Positions 9,399 through 19,210 of a stretch of 64,000 bases of DNA are shown here, piece by piece (position 1 is the stretch's first letter; every line of letters starts with the position of its first letter). The position numbers were made by a program, and so were the translations under genes. Origin of the DNA: Mesorhizobium amorphae (lineage in GTDB: Bacteria > Pseudomonadota > Alphaproteobacteria > Rhizobiales > Rhizobiaceae); contig NZ_JHQS01000008.1 in NCBI RefSeq assembly GCF_014843845.1, positions 62,001-126,000 of the forward strand, read 5' to 3'. Under the pieces are notes generated by a model. That model was not told the DNA's origin and ran no database searches. It saw nothing but the letters and a program-made list of their open reading frames with translations.

Positions 9399-10298
9399 AT
9401 GATCGACAAGCTGGAATTCTTCATCGCTCTGGCCAAGGAAGAGCATTTCGGCCGGGCCGCGGAAGTATGCGGCGTTACCCAGCCGACGCTCTCGGCCGGC
9501 ATCAAGCAGCTGGAAGGCCAGCTTGGCGTCATGCTGGTGCTGCGCGGCTCGCGCTTTCAGGGGCTGACGCCGGAAGGCAAGCAGGTGCTGGTGTGGGCGC
9601 GCCGTATCGTCGGCGACAGCCGCACCATGCGCGAGGAGATGCGCGCGGCGCGACACGGGCTTTCCGGCCGCATCCGCATCGCCGCCATCCCGACGGCTTT
9701 AGCCATGGTGGCGCGGCTGACGACGCCGTTTCGCGAAAAGCATCCGGGCGTCACCTTCTCGGTGCTATCGCGAACCTCGATCGAGGTGCTGTCGCTGCTC
9801 GGTAATTTCGACATCGATGCCGGCATCACCTATCTCGACAACGAGCCGCTGGGGCGGGTGACCAGCGTGCCGCTCTATGACGAGCGCTATCAACTGATCA
9901 CGGCGGTGGGAAACCCCTATTCCGACCGCGACAAAGTGACATGGGCGGAAATCAGCCAATTGCCGCTCTGCCTTTTGACGCCGGACATGCAGAACCGCCG
10001 CATCATCGACCAGCATCTGGCGGAGGCCGGCGTGCAGGTGCGGCCGACGCTCGAATCCAACTCGATGATCGTCTTGTTTTCGCATATCCGCACCGGCAAA
10101 TGGTCCTCGATCATGCCGCTCAACCTTGCGGAAACATTCGGCTTTTCCGAACCGATCCGGGCCATTCCGATCGTCGAACCGGATGCCAGCCATACTGTCG
10201 GGCTGGTGGCGACGCCGCGCGAGCCGCACACGCCGCTGGTCCAGGCGCTACTGGACGAGGCGATGGCGCTGGCGGACGATTTCCACGCCCGCCGCTGA
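9399..10298 (+). CDS. LysR-family regulator, probable regulator of the fds operon
   Basis: 299 aa. An N-terminal winged helix (LEFFIALAKEEHFGRAAEVCGVTQPTLSAGIKQLEGQLG, shown by its key residues FGRAA and TQPTLS) is followed by a periplasmic-binding-like effector domain. It is directly upstream of fdsG in the same direction, as FdsR is next to fds genes in other proteobacteria. A clean 9-bp inverted repeat in the 134-bp gap before fdsG is a plausible target. The start at 9399 gives the standard N-terminus. The effector (formate or other) is unknown. Confidence 0.88.
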   Translation: MIDKLEFFIALAKEEHFGRAAEVCGVTQPTLSAGIKQLEGQLGVMLVLRGSRFQGLTPEGKQVLVWARRIVGDSRTMREEMRAARHGLSGRIRIAAIPTALAMVARLTTPFREKHPGVTFSVLSRTSIEVLSLLGNFDIDAGITYLDNEPLGRVTSVPLYDERYQLITAVGNPYSDRDKVTWAEISQLPLCLLTPDMQNRRIIDQHLAEAGVQVRPTLESNSMIVLFSHIRTGKWSSIMPLNLAETFGFSEPIRAIPIVEPDASHTVGLVATPREPHTPLVQALLDEAMALADDFHARR

Positions 10299-10322
10299 GC
10301 TAGACAGTGCTGGCTGAACAGG

Positions 10323-10345
10323 CTTGATAGAAAATATCTATCAAG
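10323..10345 (+). promoter_or_regulatory. Candidate LysR operator upstream of fdsG
   Basis: Perfect inverted repeat CTTGATAGA - 5 nt - TCTATCAAG, AT-rich, about 90 bp before fdsG. Size and dyad fit a LysR-type binding site. A second short dyad (CAGAGG-TTT-CCTCTG, 10369-10383) lies downstream and could be a weak terminator of the lysR gene or part of the operator. Confidence 0.55.
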
Positions 10346-10432
10346 CAACGGATCAGCTTTATTGATTCCAGAGGTTTCCTCTGATTTTGTAAAGACTTAG
10401 CGATAAAAGCTATCGACCAGGGAGGGCGCTGC

Positions 10433-10912
10433 ATGACGATGCAGCCTGCAAGTACCGAGATCGCATCGCGCACGGCGGCGATCGTCCAGGAATTGAAGGA
10501 CCTCGAAGGTCCGCTGCTGCCGATCCTCCACGGCATCCAGGAAGAGTTCGGCCATGTGCCGCACGACGCGCTGCCAGTCATTGCCGATGGGCTGAACCTG
10601 TCCCGGGCCGAAGTGCACGGCGTCGTCACCTTCTATCATGATTTCCGCGCCAAGCCGGCCGGCCGGCACGTGCTCAAGCTCTGCCAGGCCGAAGCCTGCC
10701 AGTCGATGGGGTCGGACGCCGTCGCCGCCAAGATCAAGCAGTTGCTCGGCATCGGTTTCCACGAGACCACCCGCGACGGATCGGTTACACTGGAGCCGGT
10801 CTATTGCCTCGGGCTTTGCGCCTGTTCGCCTTCAGCAATGCTGGACGGCGAGGTGATCGGGCGGCTCGACGACGAGAAGATCGAAGAGATCGTCGCGGAG
10901 GTACGCTCATGA
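10433..10912 (+). CDS. fdsG: NAD-dependent formate dehydrogenase gamma subunit
   Basis: 159 aa, NuoE-like thioredoxin-fold subunit carrying a [2Fe-2S] cluster. Its ligands are visible as KLCQAEACQSMG (two Cys about five residues apart) and YCLGLCACSPSAM. It passes electrons between FdsA and the FMN of FdsB. First gene of a tight operon; GGGAGGGC precedes the ATG at 10433, and the stop overlaps the fdsB start (ATGA). Confidence 0.95.
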   Translation: MTMQPASTEIASRTAAIVQELKDLEGPLLPILHGIQEEFGHVPHDALPVIADGLNLSRAEVHGVVTFYHDFRAKPAGRHVLKLCQAEACQSMGSDAVAAKIKQLLGIGFHETTRDGSVTLEPVYCLGLCACSPSAMLDGEVIGRLDDEKIEEIVAEVRS

Positions 10913-12465
10913 TCCCGCGCATCTACATTCCAGGTGACTCCGGCGCGCTGGCGCTCGGCGCCGAGAAGGTCGCAAAGACGATCGCCAAGGAATTGGCCGA
11001 ACGCGGCATCGAGGCCAAGATCGTCCGCAATGGTTCGCGCGGTGCCTATTTCCTGGAGCCGATGGTCGAAGTGGCGACCGCCAATGGCCGCGTCGCCTAC
11101 GGACCGGTGAAGCCTTCCGACGTCAAGAGCCTGTTCGACAGCGGCTTCCTCAAGGGTGGCCATCACAAGCGCTGGCTGGGCGCGCCGGACAAGATTCCGT
11201 TCCTGGCCAAGCAGACGCGCCTGACCTTCGCGCGCTGCGGCATCAACGACCCGCTGTCGCTCGATGCCTACAGGTCGCTGGGCGGGCTGAAGGGCCTGCA
11301 GAACGCTGTGGCCATGGCGCCGCTCGACATCGTCAAGCAGGTGACGGAGTCCGGTCTGCGCGGCCGCGGCGGCGCCGGCTTCCCGACCGGCATCAAGTGG
11401 AAAACGGTGCTCGATACCGCCGGCGACCGCAAATACATTGTCTGCAACGCCGACGAAGGCGACAGCGCCACTTTCGCCGACCGCATGATCATGGAGGGCG
11501 ACCCCTTCGTACTGATCGAAGGCATGACGATCGCCGGTATCGCCACCGGTGCGACAAAGGGTTTTGTCTATATCCGCTCGGAATATCCGCATGCGGTGGC
11601 GACGATGAACCGGGCTGTCGAGGTCGCGCGCAAGGCCGGCGTGCTCGGCACCAATGTGCTGGGTTCGCCCAACGCCTTCGACATGGAAATCCGCGTCGGC
11701 GCCGGCGCCTATGTCTGCGGCGAGGAAACCTCGTTGCTGAACAGCCTGGAAGGCAAGCGCGGCGTGGTTCGCGCCAAGCCGCCGCTGCCGGCAATCCAGG
11801 GCTTGTTCGGCAAGCCAACGGTGATCAACAACGTCATCTCGCTGGCCTCGGTGCCGATCATCATGGACAAGGGCGCCGCCTTCTACAAGGATTACGGCAT
11901 GGGCCGCTCGCGCGGCACGATCCCGATCCAGATTGCCGGCAACGTCAAGCATGGCGGCCTGTTCGAGGCGGCTTTCGGCATGACGCTGGGCGAAATCGTC
12001 GACGAAATCGGCGGCGGCACGGCGACCGGACGGCCGGTGAAAGCGGTGCAGGTCGGCGGACCGCTCGGCGCCTATTTCCCGCGTGCCTTGTTCGACACGC
12101 CGTTCGATTACGAAGCCTTCGCCGCCAAGGACGGGTTGATCGGCCATGCCGGCATCACCGTGTTCGACGAAACCGCCGACATGCTGAAGCAGGCACGTTT
12201 CGCCATGGAGTTCTGCGCCATCGAAAGCTGCGGCAAGTGCACACCCTGCCGCATCGGCTCGACGCGTGGCGTCGAGACCATCGACAGGCTCGCGGCGGGC
12301 ATCGAGCCGGAGAAGAACCTCGCTCTGGTCACCGATCTCTGCAACACGATGAAGTTCGGATCGCTGTGCGCACTGGGCGGCTTCACGCCCTACCCGGTGA
12401 TGAGCTCGATCACCCATTTCCCCGAGGATTTCAAGCCGGCGCCGACGCGCGTGGCGGCTGAATAG
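10909..12465 (+). CDS. fdsB: NAD-dependent formate dehydrogenase beta subunit (NuoF-like)
   Basis: 518 aa. An N-terminal thioredoxin-like extension is followed by the NuoF-type flavoprotein domain with the FMN/NADH glycine motif GLRGRGGAGFPTG and NADEGDSATF. The C-terminal [4Fe-4S] site is ESCGKCTPCRIGSTRG plus a later Cys. This subunit reduces NAD+. The ATG at 10909 overlaps the fdsG stop; the longer open frame before it is the fdsG region read out of frame. fdsA follows after 10 bp. Confidence 0.95.
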   Translation: MIPRIYIPGDSGALALGAEKVAKTIAKELAERGIEAKIVRNGSRGAYFLEPMVEVATANGRVAYGPVKPSDVKSLFDSGFLKGGHHKRWLGAPDKIPFLAKQTRLTFARCGINDPLSLDAYRSLGGLKGLQNAVAMAPLDIVKQVTESGLRGRGGAGFPTGIKWKTVLDTAGDRKYIVCNADEGDSATFADRMIMEGDPFVLIEGMTIAGIATGATKGFVYIRSEYPHAVATMNRAVEVARKAGVLGTNVLGSPNAFDMEIRVGAGAYVCGEETSLLNSLEGKRGVVRAKPPLPAIQGLFGKPTVINNVISLASVPIIMDKGAAFYKDYGMGRSRGTIPIQIAGNVKHGGLFEAAFGMTLGEIVDEIGGGTATGRPVKAVQVGGPLGAYFPRALFDTPFDYEAFAAKDGLIGHAGITVFDETADMLKQARFAMEFCAIESCGKCTPCRIGSTRGVETIDRLAAGIEPEKNLALVTDLCNTMKFGSLCALGGFTPYPVMSSITHFPEDFKPAPTRVAAE

Positions 12466-12475
12466 GAGCTGGCAG

Positions 12476-15385
12476 ATGAACATCAAGGCCGACTTCCCGA
12501 TACTCATCGAAGAGATCGATTTCGGAACCCCGCAATCGAATGCGGAACAGCAGGTCACGCTGACCGTCGATGGCCGCAGCATCACTGTGCCGGCGGGCAC
12601 GTCGATCATGCGGGCCGCAATGGAGGGCGGGGTCGAAATCCCGAAGCTCTGCGCCACCGACATGCTGGACTCGTTCGGTTCGTGTCGCGTCTGCCTCGTC
12701 GAGATCGAGGGCCGCGGCGGCACGCCGGCGTCCTGCACGACGCCGGTTGGCGAAGGCATGGTGGTCAACACGCAGTCCGAGCGGCTCGATGCCATTCGCC
12801 GCGGCGTCATGGAGCTTTACGTCTCCGACCATCCGACAGGCTGGAACGAGAAGGCTGGAACCGGCGCCAGCGAGTTCGACGTTGTGGCAAAGTCGGTCGG
12901 CCTGACCGAGAATCGCTTCGGCGTCGAGGGTCGCAACCACGTCAAGGAAAACGGCGTCGCGCCCGGTCATGGTTCGCTGGCGGTCGACTACATTGCCCGC
13001 GATGAATCCAACCCCTATTTCACCTATGATCCGGCGCAATGCATCGTCTGCTCGCGTTGCGTGCGGGCTTGCGAAGAGGTGCAGGGCACCTTCGCGCTGA
13101 CCATCGAGGGCCGCGGTTTCGAATCGCGCATGGTCGCCGGCATGCACGAGGATTTCATCGCCTCCGAATGCGTGTCCTGCGGCGCCTGCGTGCAGGCCTG
13201 CCCGACCGACGCGCTGCGCGAGAAAACGGTGCTTGAGAAGGGCCTGCCGGAGCGCTCGGCGGTCACCACCTGCGCCTATTGCGGCGTCGGCTGCTCGTTC
13301 AAGGCCGAAGTGAAGGGCGACGAGGTCATCCGCATGATGCCCTACAAGGAGGGCAAGGCGAACCACGGCCATTCCTGCGTGAAGGGCCGTTTTGCCTATG
13401 GCTACGCCACGCACAAGGACCGCATCCTGGCGCCGATGATCCGCGAGAAGATCTCCGATCCCTGGCGCGAAGTGAGCTGGGAAGAGGCTGTTGCCCATAC
13501 GGCCAAGGAGTTCCGCCGCATCCAGTACCAGTACGGACGCACCGCGATTGGCGGCATCACCTCCTCGCGCTGCACGAACGAGGAAACCTACCTCGTCCAG
13601 AAGCTGGTGCGGCAGGGCTTCCGCAACAACAATGTCGACACCTGCGCACGCGTCTGCCATTCGCCGACCGGCTACGGGCTCGGCCAGACCTACGGCACCT
13701 CGGCCGGCACGCAGGATTTCGACTCCGTCGATTTCACCGACGTTGCCGTCGTCATCGGCGCCAATCCGGCATCGGCCCATCCGGTGTTCGCCTCGCGGCT
13801 GAAGAAGCGGCTGCGCCAGGGCGCCAAGCTGATCGTGCTCGATCCGCGACGTACCGAGATGGTCAAGTCGCCCCATATCGAAGCCGCCTATCACCTGCCG
13901 CTGAAGCCCGGCACCAATGTGGCGGTGCTGACGGCGCTGGCGCATGTCATCGTCACCGAAGGTCTCTTCGATGAAGCCTTCATCCGCGAGCGCTGCGACT
14001 GGGCGGAATTCCAGGATTGGGCGTCTTTCGTCGCCTTGCCGGAAAACAGCCCCGAAACCGTCGGCAAATTGTCCGGCGTCGATCCCGAGCTGATCCGCGG
14101 CGCGGCGCGTCTCTACGCCACCGGCGGCAATGGCGCGATCTATTACGGCCTCGGCGTGACGGAACACAGCCAGGGTTCGACCACGGTGATGGCGATCGCC
14201 AACCTCGCCATGGCCACCGGCAATATCGGCCGTCCCGGCGTCGGCGTGAACCCGCTGCGCGGCCAGAACAACGTGCAGGGCTCGTGCGACATGGGCTCCT
14301 TCCCGCACGAACTGCCCGGCTATCGCCATATCTCGGGCGAGGCCGTGCGCGACATCTATGAGAGCCTGTGGGGCGTGAAGCTCGACGACGAGCCGGGCCT
14401 GCGCATCCCCAACATGCTCGATGCCGCCGTCGACGGCTCCTTCAAGGGCATCTACATCCAGGGCGAGGACATCCTGCAGTCCGATCCCGACACCAAGCAC
14501 GTCGCCGCAGGGCTAGCCGCGATGGAATGCGTCGTCGTGCACGACCTCTTCCTCAACGAGACGGCGAACTACGCGCATGTCTTCCTGCCGGGCTCGACCT
14601 TCCTCGAGAAGGACGGCACCTTCACCAATGCCGAGCGCCGCATCAACATGGTGCGCAAGGTCATCGAGCCGAAGGCGCGCTACGCCGATTGGGAGGCGAC
14701 GCAGGAGCTTGCCCGCGCGATCGGGCTGGACTGGAACTACCGGCATCCCTCCGAGATCATGGACGAGATCGCCAAGACGACGCCGAGCTTCGCCAACGTC
14801 TCCTTCGAACTGCTCGACCGTGTCGGATCCGTGCAGTGGCCCTGCAACGAGAAGGCACCGCTCGGCACGCCGATCATGCATGTCGACGGTTTCGTGCGCG
14901 GCAAGGGCAAGTTCATCCGCACCGAGTATGTGGCGACGGACGAAAGGACCGGGCCGCGCTTCCCGCTGCTGCTCACCACCGGGCGGATTCTGTCACAGTA
15001 CAATGTCGGCGCGCAGACCAGGCGCACCGAAAATGTGATGTGGCATGCCGAAGACATGCTGGAGATCCATCCGTACGATGCCGAGAACCGCGGCATTCGC
15101 GAAGGCGACTGGGTGCGGATGGCGAGCCGTTCCGGCGAGACGACGTTGCGCGCGCTGATCACCGATCGCGTCTCGCCAGGTGTGGTCTATACGACCTTCC
15201 ACCATCCGGACACGCAGGCGAACGTGATCACCACCGACTTCTCGGACTGGGCGACCAACTGTCCGGAATACAAGGTCACCGCCGTGCAGGTGGCGCCGTC
15301 CAACGGCCCGACCGAGTGGCAGAGGGATTATAACGAGCAGGCGCGCCAGAGCCGCCGCATCGCACCGCTGGAAGCGGCGGAGTAA
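12476..15385 (+). CDS. fdsA: NAD-dependent formate dehydrogenase alpha (molybdenum) subunit
   Basis: 969 aa catalytic subunit oxidising formate to CO2 at a bis-MGD molybdenum site. In order: plant-type [2Fe-2S] domain (~30-110, CATDMLDSFGSCRVC), NuoG-type His/Cys region, two [4Fe-4S] motifs CIVCSRCVRAC and CVSCGACVQAC (~185-245), the molybdopterin-domain cluster CAYCGVGC (~265), then the oxidoreductase and dinucleotide-binding domains. The Mo ligand is cysteine (ARVCHSPTGYGL, Cys about residue 394), so this is not a selenoprotein. Length and domain order match soluble Fds enzymes such as that of Rhodobacter capsulatus. The fdhD start codon lies 2 bp after the stop. Confidence 0.96.
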   Translation: MNIKADFPILIEEIDFGTPQSNAEQQVTLTVDGRSITVPAGTSIMRAAMEGGVEIPKLCATDMLDSFGSCRVCLVEIEGRGGTPASCTTPVGEGMVVNTQSERLDAIRRGVMELYVSDHPTGWNEKAGTGASEFDVVAKSVGLTENRFGVEGRNHVKENGVAPGHGSLAVDYIARDESNPYFTYDPAQCIVCSRCVRACEEVQGTFALTIEGRGFESRMVAGMHEDFIASECVSCGACVQACPTDALREKTVLEKGLPERSAVTTCAYCGVGCSFKAEVKGDEVIRMMPYKEGKANHGHSCVKGRFAYGYATHKDRILAPMIREKISDPWREVSWEEAVAHTAKEFRRIQYQYGRTAIGGITSSRCTNEETYLVQKLVRQGFRNNNVDTCARVCHSPTGYGLGQTYGTSAGTQDFDSVDFTDVAVVIGANPASAHPVFASRLKKRLRQGAKLIVLDPRRTEMVKSPHIEAAYHLPLKPGTNVAVLTALAHVIVTEGLFDEAFIRERCDWAEFQDWASFVALPENSPETVGKLSGVDPELIRGAARLYATGGNGAIYYGLGVTEHSQGSTTVMAIANLAMATGNIGRPGVGVNPLRGQNNVQGSCDMGSFPHELPGYRHISGEAVRDIYESLWGVKLDDEPGLRIPNMLDAAVDGSFKGIYIQGEDILQSDPDTKHVAAGLAAMECVVVHDLFLNETANYAHVFLPGSTFLEKDGTFTNAERRINMVRKVIEPKARYADWEATQELARAIGLDWNYRHPSEIMDEIAKTTPSFANVSFELLDRVGSVQWPCNEKAPLGTPIMHVDGFVRGKGKFIRTEYVATDERTGPRFPLLLTTGRILSQYNVGAQTRRTENVMWHAEDMLEIHPYDAENRGIREGDWVRMASRSGETTLRALITDRVSPGVVYTTFHHPDTQANVITTDFSDWATNCPEYKVTAVQVAPSNGPTEWQRDYNEQARQSRRIAPLEAAE

Positions 15386-15387
15386 CC

Positions 15388-16218
15388 TTGGCCGCGCGCC
15401 GCAAAGCAACGACGCAGATATCGCGGCTGGCGCACCGCGCCGGCGGAACGGCGGTCGCGAACCGCATGGTGCCGGAGGAGACGCCGGTGGCGTTCTCCTT
15501 CGCCGGCACGACGCATGCGGTGATGATGGCGAGTCCGGCCGATTTCGATGATTTCGCACTCGGCTTCTCGCTGACCGAGGGCATCGTTGCCGCTCCTGAC
15601 GAGATCGAGGCGATCGAGGTCGAGGATCTTGGCGCCGGCATCGACATCCAGATCCGGTTGAAGGACAAGGCCAATACACGCTTCCAGGCGCGGCGGCGCC
15701 GGCTTGCCGGCCCGGTCGGCTGCGGGCTGTGCGGCATCGAGTCTATCGAAGAGGCCATGCGCTCGGTCGACGCGGTCGGTGCGTCAAAGCTTACGCTTGA
15801 TGCCGACGATATCGTCCGTTCGGTCAAGCTTTTGTCGAAGGTGCAGCCGTTGCACACGGAGACCGGCGCCGTGCATGCCGCGGGCTTCTATATCCCCGGC
15901 AAGGGCATCGTCATGGCGCGCGAAGATGTCGGCCGCCACAACGCGCTGGACAAGCTGGCTGGCGCGCTGGTCAAGGCCGGCATCGATGGTGCGTCGGGCG
16001 CCGTGGTCGTGACGTCGCGCGTGTCGGTCGAGATGGTGCAGAAGACGGCGGCGATCAGCTCGGCCTTCATCATTGCCGTCTCGGCGCCGACGGCGCTTGC
16101 CATCCGCACGGCCGAGGCCGCCGGGATGACGCTGGTGGCGTTGGTTCGCGGCGACGATTTCGATGTTTTCACCCACCCGGACCGGGTGGCTCCCGGAGTT
16201 GCCAAGCATGTCGCATGA
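15388..16218 (+). CDS. fdhD: Formate dehydrogenase accessory sulfurtransferase FdhD (FdsC)
   Basis: 276 aa. FdhD hands a sulfur from the IscS-type desulfurase to the molybdenum cofactor of formate dehydrogenase. The active-site cysteine loop reads VGCGLCGIES (~110), and the family signature EDVGRHNALDKL is near 185. Translation appears to begin at a TTG (15388) two bases after the fdsA stop, suggesting translational coupling. The reading frame overlaps the start of fdsD by 11 bp. Confidence 0.93.
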   Translation: MAARRKATTQISRLAHRAGGTAVANRMVPEETPVAFSFAGTTHAVMMASPADFDDFALGFSLTEGIVAAPDEIEAIEVEDLGAGIDIQIRLKDKANTRFQARRRRLAGPVGCGLCGIESIEEAMRSVDAVGASKLTLDADDIVRSVKLLSKVQPLHTETGAVHAAGFYIPGKGIVMAREDVGRHNALDKLAGALVKAGIDGASGAVVVTSRVSVEMVQKTAAISSAFIIAVSAPTALAIRTAEAAGMTLVALVRGDDFDVFTHPDRVAPGVAKHVA

Positions 16219-16516
16219 CGAAGAACACATTATGAGCACCAAGGAAAAGCTGGTGCGCATGGCCAACCAGATCGCCGATTTCTTCCATTCCAAGCCGCGC
16301 GAGGAAGGCATTGCCGGCGTTGCCGAGCACATCAACAAGTTCTGGGAACCGCGCATGCGGCGGCAGCTGTTCGAGATGCTGGACGGCGGCACCGAGAATT
16401 TCAACGAGTTGGTGGTGGCCGCCTCCGCCAGGATCAAGCGGCCCAAGGCACCAGAACAGGCCGACAAGAACATCGGCTACACCGGGCCTGCCCCGGCCGA
16501 GAACGCAGCCCGCTGA
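16208..16516 (+). CDS. fdsD: Formate dehydrogenase delta subunit
   Basis: About 102 aa from ATG 16208, or 94 aa from ATG 16232. The small FdsD protein is part of, or a maturation partner of, soluble Fds complexes. Core residues LVRMANQIADFFHS, EGIAGVAEHINKFWEPRMRRQL match the family. The gene starts inside fdhD and closes the operon; a palindromic repeat with terminator potential follows. Confidence 0.92.
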   Translation: MSHDEEHIMSTKEKLVRMANQIADFFHSKPREEGIAGVAEHINKFWEPRMRRQLFEMLDGGTENFNELVVAASARIKRPKAPEQADKNIGYTGPAPAENAAR

Positions 16517-16550
16517 AATAGCCTGACAACAGCAACAGCGCGCCGATCCG

Positions 16551-16574
16551 CCTTCCCCCACTTGTGGGGGAAGG
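16551..16574. repeat. Intergenic palindrome, terminator-like
   Basis: Perfect 10-bp arms CCTTCCCCCA and TGGGGGAAGG around CTTG, between the converging fdsD and VOC genes. Related CTTGTGGG-type palindromes occur at 19180, 32321 and 36844, so this is probably a dispersed element that also ends transcripts. Confidence 0.7.
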
Positions 16575-16589
16575 CAAGTGCGCCTCCAC

Positions 16590-17060
16590 TCACCCCTTCG
16601 CCGCCTCTTCGATCTTGGCGATGTCGATCTTGCTCATCTGCATCATCGCTGACATCACCCGGCCGGCCTTGGCCCGGTCCGGATCCAGAAGCAGGCGCGG
16701 CAGTTGCTCCGGCACGACTTGCCAGGAGACGCCGAACCTGTCCTTCAGCCAGCTGCATTGCGACGGTTCGCCGCCGCCGTCGATGAGCCTGTCCCAGAAA
16801 TAATCGACCTCTTCCTGCGTCTTGCAGTCGATCGACTGCGACATGGCCTCGTTGAACTTGAATTGCGGTCCGCCGTTGAGCGCCTGGAACTGCACGCCAT
16901 CGAGCTCGAACGAGGTCACCAGCACCTTGCCTTCATCTGCATGACCCTTTGGCCAGCGCATCACGCTCAGCACCTTCGAGTTCTTGAAGATGGAGACGTA
17001 GAAATTCATCGCCTCTTCGGCCTGGTCGTCGAACCACAGGCAGGTGGTGATCTTTTGCAT
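16590..17060 (-). CDS. PhnB-type VOC-family protein
   Basis: 156 aa, glyoxalase/bleomycin-resistance fold of the PhnB / 3-demethylubiquinone-methyltransferase-named family. Typical stretches are CLWFDDQAEEAMNFYVSIFKNS, DGVQFQALNGGPQFKFNEAMS and CSWLKDRFGVSWQVVP. These proteins are widespread and mostly uncharacterised. GGAGCACGAC precedes the ATG at 17060. It is divergent from ilvD (263 bp apart). Confidence 0.85.
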   Translation of the reverse strand: MQKITTCLWFDDQAEEAMNFYVSIFKNSKVLSVMRWPKGHADEGKVLVTSFELDGVQFQALNGGPQFKFNEAMSQSIDCKTQEEVDYFWDRLIDGGGEPSQCSWLKDRFGVSWQVVPEQLPRLLLDPDRAKAGRVMSAMMQMSKIDIAKIEEAAKG

Positions 17061-17323
17061 GTCGTGCTCCTCGGGTTGCTTCGTTTGCCATTGCGGTAAC
17101 GGCTGACTCCGAGAATGGTGCCATGCCGTCTGCCCAAGGACGGCCGTGCCGAACGCGATCCGACAATGGCATGCAATTTTTTCGGAAAGTCCGGTTTTTC
17201 GGGAAAATCTGGCGCAGCGCAAAATTGTGGCCAGACCAGACTATGACGTCTATAACGCCTGCGATCCGAATTCAGCGCCGCCACGCGCCGCATGGAGCGC
17301 AGCCCGCCAGCTAAGGAAAGTTC

Positions 17324-19168
17324 ATGCCTGCCTATCGTTCCCGCACCACCACCCATGGCCGCAACATGGCCGGCGCCCGCGGCCTGTGGCGCGCGACCGG
17401 CATGAAGGATTCGGATTTCGGCAAGCCGATCATCGCCGTGGTCAATTCCTTCACCCAGTTCGTGCCGGGCCATGTCCATCTCAAGGATCTCGGCCAGCTG
17501 GTCGCGCGCGAGATCGAGAAGGCCGGCGGCGTCGCCAAGGAGTTCAACACCATCGCCGTCGACGACGGCATCGCCATGGGCCATGACGGCATGCTCTATT
17601 CGCTGCCGTCGCGCGAGCTGATCGCCGACTCGGTCGAATACATGGTCAATGCCCACTGCGCCGACGCCATGGTCTGCATCTCCAATTGCGACAAGATCAC
17701 GCCCGGCATGCTGATGGCCAGCTTACGCCTCAACATCCCGACCGTCTTCGTCTCCGGCGGGCCGATGGAAGCCGGCAAGGTGGTGCTGGCCGGCAAGACG
17801 CAGGCGCTCGACCTGGTCGACGCCATGGTCGCCGCCGCCGACGACAAGATCTCGGACGAGGACGTCAAGATCATCGAGCGCTCGGCCTGCCCGACCTGCG
17901 GCTCCTGCTCCGGCATGTTCACCGCCAATTCGATGAACTGCCTGACCGAAGCGCTCGGCCTGTCGCTGCCGGGCAACGGCTCGACGCTCGCCACCCACGC
18001 CGACCGCAAGCGCCTGTTCGTCGAGGCCGGGCATCTCGTCGTCGATCTCGCCCAGCGCTATTACGAGCAGGACGACGAGACGGCGCTGCCACGCAGCATC
18101 GCCTCAAAGGGCGCTTTCGAGAACGCCATGACGCTCGACATCGCCATGGGCGGTTCGACCAACACCGTGCTGCACATCCTCGCGGCAGCGCATGAGGGCG
18201 AGGTCGACTTCACTATGGAAGACATCGACCGGCTGTCGCGGCGTGTTCCGGTGCTGTGCAAGGTCGCGCCGGCGAAGTCCGACGTGCACATGGAAGACGT
18301 TCACCGTGCCGGCGGCATCATGGCCATCCTCGGCCAGCTCGACCAGGCCGGGCTGATCAACCGTGACCTGCCGACGGTGCACACCGCGAGCCTCGGCGAG
18401 GCGCTCGAGCATTGGGACATTTCCCGCACTTCGAGCCAGAACGTGCGCGATTTCTTCCTGGCGGCACCCGGCGGCGTGCCGACGCAGGTCGCCTTCAGCC
18501 AGGACCGCCGCTGGGACGAGCTCGATCTCGACCGAGAGAAGGGCGTCATCCGCTCGGCGGACACGCCCTTCTCAAAGGATGGCGGCCTTGCCGTGCTGAA
18601 GGGCAATCTGGCGCTCGACGGCTGCATCGTGAAGACCGCGGGCGTCGACGAATCGATCCTGAAATTCACCGGTCCGGCGCGGGTGTTCGAAAGTCAGGAC
18701 GCCTCGGTCAAGGCGATCCTGTCCAACGAGGTCAAGGCCGGCGATGTCGTCGTCATCCGCTATGAGGGACCGCGCGGCGGCCCCGGCATGCAGGAAATGC
18801 TCTACCCGACCAGCTATCTGAAGTCGAAAGGCCTTGGCAAGGCCTGCGCGCTGATCACCGACGGCCGCTTCTCCGGCGGCACGTCGGGCCTGTCGATCGG
18901 CCACGTCTCGCCGGAAGGGGCGGAAGGCGGGCTGATCGGCCTGGTCCGGGAAGGCGACACGATCGAGATCGACATCCCCAAGCGCAAGATCCACCTGGCG
19001 GTTAGCGAGGCCGAACTGACTGCGCGGCGCGCGGCGATGGAGGCGAAGGGCGCGACGGCCTGGAAGCCCGAGGAAAAGCGCAAGCGCAAGGTTACGACGG
19101 CCCTGCGCGCCTATGCTGCCTTCGCCACCAGCGCTGACAAAGGTGCGGTCAGGCACGTGCCGGACTAA
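17324..19168 (+). CDS. ilvD: Dihydroxy-acid dehydratase
   Basis: 614 aa. Dehydrates 2,3-dihydroxy-isovalerate and -methylvalerate in branched-chain amino acid synthesis. Signatures are [16 protein letters not shown] (~120) and [24 protein letters not shown] (~195; written here across the Cys ligands), plus [15 protein letters not shown] near the C-terminus. Length and motifs match the E. coli-type enzyme and differ clearly from the sugar-acid dehydratase at 5180-6988. It is transcribed alone; the 263-bp upstream region shows no obvious leader peptide. Confidence 0.96.
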   Translation: MPAYRSRTTTHGRNMAGARGLWRATGMKDSDFGKPIIAVVNSFTQFVPGHVHLKDLGQLVAREIEKAGGVAKEFNTIAVDDGIAMGHDGMLYSLPSRELIADSVEYMVNAHCADAMVCISNCDKITPGMLMASLRLNIPTVFVSGGPMEAGKVVLAGKTQALDLVDAMVAAADDKISDEDVKIIERSACPTCGSCSGMFTANSMNCLTEALGLSLPGNGSTLATHADRKRLFVEAGHLVVDLAQRYYEQDDETALPRSIASKGAFENAMTLDIAMGGSTNTVLHILAAAHEGEVDFTMEDIDRLSRRVPVLCKVAPAKSDVHMEDVHRAGGIMAILGQLDQAGLINRDLPTVHTASLGEALEHWDISRTSSQNVRDFFLAAPGGVPTQVAFSQDRRWDELDLDREKGVIRSADTPFSKDGGLAVLKGNLALDGCIVKTAGVDESILKFTGPARVFESQDASVKAILSNEVKAGDVVVIRYEGPRGGPGMQEMLYPTSYLKSKGLGKACALITDGRFSGGTSGLSIGHVSPEGAEGGLIGLVREGDTIEIDIPKRKIHLAVSEAELTARRAAMEAKGATAWKPEEKRKRKVTTALRAYAAFATSADKGAVRHVPD

Positions 19169-19179
19169 GGACCGCTTTA

Positions 19180-19202
19180 CCTTCTACCCTTGTGGGAGAA
19201 GG
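19180..19202. terminator. Palindromic element between converging ilvD and ABC exporter genes
   Basis: CTTCT-a-CCC, loop TTGT, GGG-AGAAG, a 8-bp stem with one bulged base. It sits 12 bp after the ilvD stop and just before the convergent exporter stop. Same CTTGTGGG-type core as the element at 16551. Confidence 0.55.
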
Positions 19203-19210
19203 GAGGCGCC

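Noticed and set aside
10801..14500. Very long reverse-strand frames opposite fdsB and fdsA (669 and 689 aa)
   Set aside because: They have the Arg/His/Asp-rich, motif-free composition of antisense frames in high-GC DNA, and the plus strand carries clear formate dehydrogenase subunits.
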